NCBI GenBank assembly: GCA_963680875.1
Contig: OY804588.1
Span: forward strand, 61,652,869 to 61,716,868
Direction of reading: 5' to 3'
Source: Bathymodiolus brooksi
Taxonomy: Eukaryota > Mollusca > Bivalvia > Mytilida > Modiolidae
Length of the DNA: 64,000 nt
In this document: in pieces, positions 56,240 through 64,000 of the stretch
Layout: every line of letters begins with the position of its first letter
How positions within the stretch are numbered: the stretch's first letter is position 1
Translations under genes and position numbers: made by a program
Notes under the pieces: model-generated
Told to the model about the DNA's origin: nothing
Seen by the model: the letters and a program-made list of their open reading frames with translations, nothing else
The model's database searches: none

Positions 56240-57230
56240 GCGTTACATGGTCTGTTCCTAAGCTTCAACTTTGTATCAAAATGGATTTGACCCCCCCCCC
56301 CCCCTTTTTTTGGGTAAAAGCGTGTGAATCCAAGATATATTATTTCCAGTTTTCTAAGATTTTTATAGGGAAAGGATCATTGCGGTTAATATTCACTATA
56401 TATTAATTAGATTAAATAACATAACTAATAAAAAAATATGTATAAACGACCAGAAAAATAAAATAAAAATTAGAAATGTCAAGAACCGTCTTCCGGTTCT
56501 TACCCTCCCCCCCCCCCCCCTTTTTTTTTTTTTTTTTTTTGTTGAAAAAGCAAATACGAGTACTGAGAGCTTTGACACTGTGTGTGTTAAATTATTTTTA
56601 ATTTCTCACTCAGTGTTTTTATCTTTTAACCCTTTCGTTTTCCCAGCCACTTCGAAAGTGAAATTTTAAACTATAAAGATCTTTATCAAGAGTTTCTGTC
56701 ACTTTGTGAGATGTGAGAAATGGTAAATTCGATGGCATGCATGAATATATAAATAAAACATTTGTATCAAATTATTTTAGTTGTACAATGAACACAAAAT
56801 TACTGTTTACAGTTTTATTACTTTAAGTTTTAGGTTAAATATCGGTTAATTTATTTAGATTAATAAAACACTGTGTTTTATATTGTATTTTTTTTAAATT
56901 TCAGAGACCCCCCCACTCCCCAACTGAAAAAGAAAATGTCCAAAAAAAATATGATTTTGTAAATTCAAATTTTTAGGTGTTTTTTTTTCTTCTTCAAATC
57001 CCTCCTTTAGGCACAACAATAAATATTTAGAGAACGCCTTACAATGACAACAAATTCCAACCCTCTTTTCCCAAGACCCAATGCCAGTTGCAAATAACCG
57101 TTCCCTTAGTGTTGTGTTGGATGTTGTATGTTTAGCGCTTCAAAAATTGGAATTTTAAAATACTAATTGTGGTGCAAGAAATTGTGGGAAAGGGTTTAAT
57201 TTTTTGCAATTTATTATTTTGTTAAATGTA
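56240..57230. other. Repeat-poor AT-rich DNA with homopolymers
   Basis: C runs followed by T runs at 56290-56310 and 56507-56540. No gene or transposon end recognised. Confidence 0.35.
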
Positions 57231-57713
57231 CAGTCTCTGGTCAAAAGTATTCGGACAAAATGATTTTTTACTATATATTTCTTATAAAACCACAATTTTT
57301 GAAAACAGTATTCCAAAGTCAATTCTTGTTCGATTTTGATGAAATTTTTACCAACAGAAGCAGCACGTACGTAGTTTTCTGTGATCATTTTAAAATATTT
57401 TTTGGGAGCAAAGATTTGAAATGTTCATGATTTAAACACAAACTTAAATTATTTGTCTTCAAATGTACTGTCATTGTATTGTATTTTTGACGTTCAAAAT
57501 TTAGTTTTGTGTTTAAATCGTGAAATCATAAAAATTATAGATTATAAATTTATGCTAAAATTACAGTGTAACTACATTTAATTCTGTTTTTTGTTGGTAA
57601 AAAAAATCATCAAAATCAGAGTCGACTTTGGAATAATGTTTTTAAAAAATGTGGTTTTACATGAAATATATAGTAAAAAATCATTTTGTTCGAATACTTT
57701 TGACCGGAGATTG
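57231..57713. mobile_element. Tc1/mariner-type MITE, 483 bp
   Basis: cagtctctggtcaaaagtat at the left and caatctccggtcaaaagtat on the complement at the right. Arms are similar for about 80 bp, including 'aaaatgattttttactatat'. TA lies at the left edge and two bases beyond the right. No transposase. Confidence 0.82.
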
Positions 57714-57719
57714 TGTACG

Positions 57720-58251
57720 TACATGTACACCTTTTTGTTTTGTTTGAAAGACCATTAATTAATCTGCTGTCGCCAGTTTTCAGACGAATATATATATATA
57801 TATAATGCCATACATTTTCAATTTCGATTTATAAAAAAAAACCACAATATATTTACAAGGGTCAAATGTAGCAATCATTAGAAAATAACCTCGATGCAAA
57901 TAAAAAAAAATCCTATCCCTATATCCCATGATAATCTTAAAAATCTACATTGAAAGACAAATAAAATATGTTATCTTTAGAATCTATTGTTAACCCACAT
58001 ATTCAACGGTCATGGGAATTAAAGTGATGTCTTCTATAATGTTTCGTTAACTTTTTGTATTTCACATTCAGGATTGGCTTTGGTATTGACAGGTTCACAC
58101 GAACATTACTCGCCCGATTGGCTCGGGTCAATAGTTTATCTATACTCGCGGGTATTACATTTTCCGTTTATTCATAAATTTTCCCACTACTATATGTGAA
58201 CTAAACGTTTTAAGTGTTTTATCATCACTGTTGACTAAGTACAGTCAAACT
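57720..58251. other. AT-rich intergenic stretch
   Basis: Nothing recognised apart from a (TA)n run near 57790. Confidence 0.35.
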
Positions 58252-58420
58252 TGTCCATGAGGTCACCGTTATTAAGCAGTCACCTGTAGTAAAAGGTCAT
58301 CTTTTTCGTGTTATGTCATAGAAAATTTCATATGACTGGAACCTCTTTTAAGAGATCACCTGTCTTACGCAGCCACTTTTTCTTTGTCCCAAAGGTGACC
58401 TCTTAATACAGGTTTGATTG
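58252..58420. mobile_element. Mariner-type MITE, TA-flanked
   Basis: cagtcaaacttgtccat at the left, 'aatacaggtttgattg' at the right (inverted), both edged by TA. The core is 'aggtca(c)' and 'gaacctcttttaag'. A second copy is at 59795. Confidence 0.8.
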
Positions 58421-58599
58421 TACTATTGAATCAGTAGAAGTTACCTTGCTCCCATGTGAAAACATGTACACTTTTGTGTGGACGTGACCTGACAAATTAT
58501 AAGGGGCGAATGACCCTTTGTTGGTCTTGACAAAAAAAATTACAAATTCGGTTGATAAACTTGTATCAGATGTACATTGATTAGATTACAAGTTAATAG

Positions 58600-58665
58600 G
58601 GGAGGGGTTTATGGTGATTAACGCCACTTTCAACAAGATTTCAGTTATATCGTTGCGGCAAACGT
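58600..58665 (-). mobile_element. SINE family A 3' tip
   Basis: 'tttatggtgattaacgccac', 'tttcagttatatcgttgcgg'. Confidence 0.55.
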
Positions 58666-58699
58666 TAATAGGTAAAAGTTAATTAACTAATTTTATAAT

Positions 58700-59011
58700 T
58701 AGAGAACAACAACCATTTAACTTTTTGTTTGTTTGTATGTTTGGTTTTTTGGGGGGGTTTTATGGGTTTTTTTTGTTGTATTTTTTCGGGGGGGGGGGGG
58801 GGGGGCTATGATCTCCTTTATAATTCCTGTTGCCACATATTATAGAAAAAAATAATAGTCCTGCAGTATTAAAAAAATATATATATTCTGACCCTGCAGT
58901 TGTTGACAAGAAGATTTCGTTTAATTTGAAAAAAATACTGATTTTAATGTCAAATTAATAATATGATTTTTGTTCAACGTGAACATCTTTTTTGGGGTTA
59001 GGGGTGGGGTA

Positions 59012-59042
<31 letters not shown>

Positions 59043-59070
59043 GCAAAACCGGTTAAATGTTCGGATCCTA
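58700..59070. mobile_element. Degenerate MITE with G-rich ends
   Basis: 'gagaacaacaaccatttaac' and 'ccggttaaatgttcggatcc' echo the Harbinger-like termini, but divergence and long G runs (58786-58806, 59014-59041) obscure the structure. Confidence 0.4.
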
Positions 59071-59145
59071 AGACATGAATTGAGATAGGCGTAGATTACA
59101 TGTAATGTTACCTATAAATTTATATAGGCAATGAAAATTATTAAA

Positions 59146-59146
59146 G

Positions 59147-59186
<40 letters not shown>
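59146..59186. repeat. (AAT)n microsatellite
   Basis: About 13 AAT units. Confidence 0.9.
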
Positions 59187-59188
<2 letters not shown>

Positions 59189-59321
59189 CAATTTAAGTGA
59201 ACAATATTTTGAAAATAAATCGGCTATTTCAAGTTTGAGTGAACTTTTTAAGACATGAAAATTAATGATCAACTTAACAACATTTCAAATATTAAACAGC
59301 TGTTTTATATTTTAACACAAA

Positions 59322-59355
<34 letters not shown>

Positions 59356-59794
59356 CTGCAATTATAACATTGGAACATTGGGAACATTTCCCCCTACAAA
59401 TAGAATATGCAAAAATATTTTAAGATATATTTTAAGATTCTGCTTGCTAGAAAGACTGCATTTATTTCTTTCTATTCTATTTCGATTTCATGTATGGGAA
59501 TCTCATGTTTCATTAAACTTTTAAGTATTTTTTTTTTATTTGCTGTCGTCAAATTTTATAGAAGGATTTAAAAAGAAGAAAAATCTGTTTCAACGAGAGA
59601 ATTTAGAACATTCATTTTTTGGGGGATACGGAATTATTATGTTCCAAATATTCAGAAAAAAAGATTTTTGTTTAAATAAATTCTGGCTCTAGGTAAAAAC
59701 ATACCCACCCCCTAAAAGTTCAGTGACCGTTCCTGAAGTTACAAATCGGTTTATCACTGCATAACAAGATTAGAACGACAAAGAAAACCAAATA

Positions 59795-60020
59795 CAGTCA
59801 AACCTGCTCATAAGGTCACCTCTATTAAGCAGTCAACTGTATTAAAAGGTCACTTTTTTCTAGTCATGAAAGGTCACATTTTTCTAGTCATAAAAGGTCA
59901 CATTTTTCTAGTCATGTCATAGAAAATTTTATAAAAACTTAACCTCTTTTAAGGGGTTACCTGTCTTATAAGGCCACTTTTTCTTTGTATGAACTCTTAA
60001 TACAGGGCCCGGTTTGACTG
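59795..60020. mobile_element. Mariner-type MITE with internal triplication
   Basis: cagtcaaacctgctcat to cccggtttgactg, TA on both sides. The phrase aaaggtcac.tttttctagt is present three times in tandem (59849-59912), absent in the copy at 58252. Confidence 0.82.
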
Positions 60021-60024
60021 TAAC

Positions 60025-60610
60025 ATACATTATAATAAGATATCAACATGGTCTTATAGGGGAATAGAAGCAATATCGAAACCATTAACACACAAATACA
60101 CGGCTCACTTTCCTGGCTTGGTACAGGCACTTCAATAAAAAAAATGGCAGGTTTCAACTAGTTTAATGGACCAAACCTCCTATCATTCTGTGTGTACAGT
60201 GTGAGTTAAGCGTACACCTAAAATCGATAAAGTTTTAACTAGACCGGATCCAGCATTCTAGCCATAAGGAATATATTATTCTAACATAACGCCCTTCCTT
60301 CGCTTTGTGAACAAACGAACGATTTATCGATTGGGTATAATCTCATTAGTACATGTGCCGGTGCATGTGGCTGACTTTCCCGTCGTAAATGTACATGTTG
60401 ATGAATTATCGTCTGCTCGAATTTGGCAACATAAATTGTGTGCGATATTGTCCGCAAACGTAAATATAATTTACCGTCTTCCAATCAAAGTATACTACCG
60501 TATTTGTACTCTTAGACATATCAGAATCGAAATAATTCATGGAGGGACATTCTGGCTTCCATGATTTATTTCTTAAATATATTACCAAATTGTGTTTGTT
60601 TTCCCATTTT
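60025..60610. other. Unassigned DNA
   Basis: Short overlapping frames on both strands near 60280-60590 have no recognisable protein character. Nothing else seen. Confidence 0.35.
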
Positions 60611-60619
60611 TTACATTGA

Positions 60620-60858
60620 TCGCCATGGTCGTAATCGTATGGTAGTTGGATATATAGCTACCTATGCAATCAGTGCCTATCACCACTAATGTTGTGAGTT
60701 CGAATCCCGTTCAGTAAAACATTATGTGATAAAGATTGTCAGTGACTTACAACAGGTCGGTGATTTGATTTTCTCAAAGTACTCCGGTTTCATTCACCAG
60801 TAAAACTGACCACCACCATATAATTGATATATTATTGAAAGTGGTGTTAAATACACTA
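60620..60858 (+). mobile_element. SINE family A
   Basis: 'gccatggtcgtaatcgtatg', 'gcaatcagtgcctatcacca', B box 'gagttcgaatcccgtt', 'gtcagtgacttacaacaggt', 'gtggtgttaaata'. Confidence 0.85.
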
Positions 60859-60861
60859 ACC

Positions 60862-61111
60862 CAGGGGGGGGGCGCCCTCCCCCCTCCCTAAAATTGGAAA
60901 AAATATGATTTGTTGGCGTAAAATCGTGATTTTTCACACGAAATACCCCAAATATTTTCGCGCCTCCCTCCGCCATTGGAAAAAATATGATTTTTTGGCG
61001 TAAAATCGTGATTTTTCACACGAAATGCCCAAAAAAATTTCGCGCCTCCCTCCGCTCGGCGCATTTTTTTTTAAATGCGCCCCCTAACTTGAAATCCTGG
61101 ATCCGCCCCTG
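60862..61111. mobile_element. MITE with CAGGGGCGGATCCAGG-type termini, 5-bp TSD
   Basis: Flanked by taacc on both sides. The right end is caggatttcaag's complement plus 'ctggatccgcccctg'; the left end has drifted to a G run. An internal block ('aaaatatgattt.ttggcgta' to 'cgcgcctccctccg') is present twice in tandem. Confidence 0.82.
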
Positions 61112-61246
61112 TAACCCATTTATTACTAAGTCCCAATCCTCTGAAAAGTAGGGTTCAATTGTTGTACACGATGATCCTAACCCGAGTATAGCTTTATATA
61201 TTATTGCTTTCTAGTGTATTGTTTTGTACACCTTCAATCCCTATAT

Positions 61247-61790
61247 GCATACAGAATAAGAATAAGAATACGTTATTGACCAATTAAGGACCCACAAGGG
61301 GCATAGCAGGGACGGATCCAGGATTTCAAGTTAGGGGGGGGGGGGGGCGCACTTAAAAAAATTGCGCCGAGCGGTGAGAGGCGCGAAAATTTTTGGGGTA
61401 TTTCGTGTGAAAAATCACGATTTTACGCCAAAAAATCATATCCCCTGCATAGCAATTACAATGATTGACAATATGGAATACATGCATACAACGTGCATGT
61501 ACATAATAACAACAAGGAAATATTGATACATATGTATTATTCTACACTTGAGGTTGGGTGGGGTAAGGAGATGACAAAACCTCTTAGAAAATCAAGGTCA
61601 AATATTACAAGATTACAATCAGTTGCATCTGGGTCTTTTCAAACTTATTTATACCCAAAATGTTGATAGCTTTGAGAGAACACGGTAAGCTTCCTTTTCC
61701 CACATTTATAAAAAAAATATTCGTGTGAAAGTTTCTTTTCACATACAATTCCGTATTCTTACAGGTTTTTATTGGGCGTACACATTCCAT
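61247..61790 (-). mobile_element. LINE 3' end with (TTCTTA)n tail, interrupted
   Basis: Minus strand: a short C-terminal-like frame (61605-61790), then UTR to 'ccttgtgggtccttaattgg', 'tcaataacgtattcttattc'. A MITE interrupts it at 61307. Confidence 0.5.
61307..61447. mobile_element. MITE with CAGGG(G/A)CGGATCCAGG terminus, 5-bp TSD
   Basis: Starts cagggacggatccagg, ends cccctg after an internal 3' deletion. Flanked by catag at 61302-61306 and 61448-61452. Confidence 0.82.
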
Positions 61791-62783
61791 CAGTATCTAC
61801 ATTATGCAACCCTAACACGAAATTCCCATGGACAAGGTTCACACAAGACGTGTTGTACTTATATCTGACAAAACTGATAACTGATCTCTAGACTAGTCGT
61901 AAGTTTACTTAGGTACAAAACAAGTGGTTAGGGCCAATAACACGAGATTAATTTTTGTGTGAAATGTTGTTTACAATATCTATTCCACCAATCAAATTCC
62001 AGAGAATAAGATTAATTTGTTTTAGGGTTGGCGTTTTAATTAAATTTTTCACTCGATATTTTGTAATTGGCCCTGTATTTTATTTTGTCATAGTGTTAAC
62101 CTGGAGTTACTTCCCTTGAACTTCTCTTCTACATGCAGTAAACTATTTGATATTTACAAATATAGGGCCTATAATGTATTTACTATTTAATCCTTATCAG
62201 TCTAACATTAAGTCGTACTTAAATCAGCTGATAAAAAGGGTTCGGAACAAGCACGCTAACTTCCTCGACTGATAATTGGATTTGTCAACAGGTACGCGGA
62301 TTTCCTCGATGGATGAAATGATTCGGAAACAAATAGCTTACTGGTGACTTCTTTGATTGTTACTCGCATCCCATAGTGTCTTTGGTATAGCTATCTTGCA
62401 AGCAGATTAGAACGTTCTTATAGTCGTAGGACACGGGGGAGGGGTCACTATATTTTTGTCCCCCTCCCACTTTTTAAGACAAAAATTAAGAAAATGGTGA
62501 ATTTATAATATGGGAGTAGAAAAAAATTGTTTATATAAGTAATATAGTTTGAAGGCAAATAACCTTGTTTTTCTGTTCGGTTCACTCTGAAAACTTACCC
62601 CCTCCAGTCCCAGTGTCACCTTTAACCTATTCTAATGATGTACGACTTTTTATTGTCAGCTTCTTCTCATGTTGCTGAAATACTGTTCGCATGACATTAA
62701 CCAAAAATAGTTTAATTTATCTATATAAAGTTGAATATACATGATGGTCCAAAATATTCTTTTTCCTAGACCATTTTATACAG
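61791..62783. other. Intergenic DNA
   Basis: Contains a diverged duplication around 62240-62310 ('cacgctaacttcctcga', 'gtacgcggatttcctcga'). No gene recognised. Confidence 0.35.
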
Positions 62784-63015
62784 TTAGTGAGTGATTGTTG
62801 TTTAACGCCAACTCAGCAATTTTTCAGCTATATCAATGCGAGAACAAGTTAATTTTCAATGAGATGATGATGAGGTCCGCTTTGTACTAGACAAACACGT
62901 TTGGTTGGATTTTTGTAGTGCTACCATTCTGACACATTATCCTGATTCCGAGCCAATCGAACCCACGATCTACCGCACTCGAGACGAGCACGCTATAACC
63001 ATTACATCACCCTTT
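62784..63015 (-). mobile_element. SINE family B, internally deleted
   Basis: 'gtgattgttgtttaacgcca', 'ggtccgctttgtactagaca', 'tcgaacccacgatctaccgc', 'gacgagcacgctataaccat'. Confidence 0.72.
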
Positions 63016-63329
63016 CATGTCTGCTGGAAGCTTACAAAACAAAACAAAATTCAATTTCATACCGGAACTCCTTAAATTTATCACAATATTTAATTATTTT
63101 TTTTAGATATAATTTCTAATAATAGTAATTAAATAGTAGTTCAACATTTGCACTAAAAAACTACGACAGCTTCAATCTGAATAAAATCGCATCTTACACT
63201 CCCCCCCCCCCCTTTTTTTTTTACTGATATGTCGCGGCTCTAAGCAGGGACATATATCACACATAGTAAACGGAACAAGTACTTATAGAGGTGTGATTTT
63301 AATCCGAGTTTGTGGCCGCTTATGTAATA

Positions 63330-63390
63330 ATCTTGATAATCCTATTAGTTAAACCGATTAGATAATCCTATTAGTTAAACCGATTAGAGA
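63330..63390. repeat. 28-bp tandem duplication
   Basis: taatcctattagttaaaccg followed by 'attagata' occurs twice in tandem. Confidence 0.7.
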
Positions 63391-63463
63391 GAAATAATAA
63401 ACAAATTCCCATTTAGTTATAATTTGTTCGACCGCAAACAAATATTTCGCGCCAACTTATCAA

Positions 63464-64000
63464 TGAAGAATTTGTTTTATAAAATATCCGTACAAACCCT
63501 CAGGTTCGGTTAGATTTATGATGTTTAACGCCACTTTCAACAATATTTCAGTTATATCGTGGCGATCAGTTTTCAATTGTCCATGAAGAGTTTGTTTTAA
63601 AAAATGTCCGTACAAACCTTCAGGTTCGGTTAGGTTTATGGTGTTTAACGTCACTTTCAACAATATTTCAGTTATTTCGTGGCGGTCAGTTTCATTGCTG
63701 GAGAAAACAGGAATACCCGGAGAAAACCACCGACCTATCGCAAGTCACTGACAAACTTTATCATATAATGTTGTATGAGTATACTTCGTCATGAACGGGG
63801 TTTAAACTCGATCACAACTTTAGTGATGATAGGCACTGATTGCACAGGTAGATGTAAATCCAACTACCATGCGATCACTCACAACTTTAGTGGTGATAGG
63901 CACTGATTGCACAGGTAGATGTAAATCCAACTACCATGCGATCACTCACAACTTTAGTGGTGATAGGCACTGATTGCACAGGTAGATGTAAATCCAACTA
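63464..64000 (-). mobile_element. SINE family A with two nested tandem duplications
   Basis: A 120-bp unit ('atgaagaatttgttttataa' … 'gtggcgatcagttttcaatt') occurs at 63464 and 63584. It leads into a reverse SINE-A whose head segment ('gatcactcacaactttagtg' to 'aaatccaactaccatgc') is repeated with a 67-bp period from about 63809. The array runs off the window. Confidence 0.82.

Overview
This is a gene-poor, AT-rich, intron- and transposon-dense eukaryotic window. I infer a marine bivalve mollusc, most likely a mussel (Mytilidae). The reasons are the Penelope-like 3'-end fragments, the tRNA-derived SINEs ending in a 'tggcgttaaacacc' motif, the many MITEs, and animal-type split genes with GT-AG introns. 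There are no bacterial operons, CRISPR arrays or intact tRNA/rRNA genes.

Three multi-exon genes on the plus strand could be rebuilt exon by exon with consistent reading phase. (1) 4355-16022, ten coding exons, 335 aa: an FAD-dependent D-amino-acid/D-aspartate oxidase with a GxGxxG N-terminus, catalytic Tyr223/Arg278 and a C-terminal SRL peroxisomal signal. (2) 25221-29140, five exons, 234 aa: a METTL27 (WBSCR27)-like SAM methyltransferase. (3) 34462-45165, nine exons (first one provisional), about 288 aa: a phytanoyl-CoA dioxygenase (PhyH) family Fe(II)/2-oxoglutarate oxygenase with an HxD...H triad. Lower-confidence pieces are a possible end of an upstream gene (1340-1690 and 4077-4168), an unexplained 159-aa ORF inside the oxidase gene (15244-15723), and three exon-like segments at 54054-55581.

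The rest is a layered transposon landscape. It contains three SINE families (here A, B, C) that share a 3' module, with target duplications of 19, 10 and 14 bp; many 5'-truncated Penelope-like element (PLE) 3' ends and one decayed PLE reverse transcriptase (29465-31544); several LINE 3' ends, some nested; MULE-like elements with 9-bp target duplications; a family with CAGGGGCGGATCCAGG termini and 5-bp duplications (four copies); Harbinger-like MITEs with TAA/TTA duplications (three copies); TTAA elements; a Tc1-like relic with a decayed transposase; and fold-back elements. Several minisatellites (54, 52, 50, about 28 and 67 bp periods) sit in introns or next to genes.

The three enzymes lie in the same orientation with about 9 kb and 5 kb between them, and all could act on amino-acid-type metabolites. 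A functional link is speculative. The right 18 kb (46-64 kb) is almost entirely repeats.
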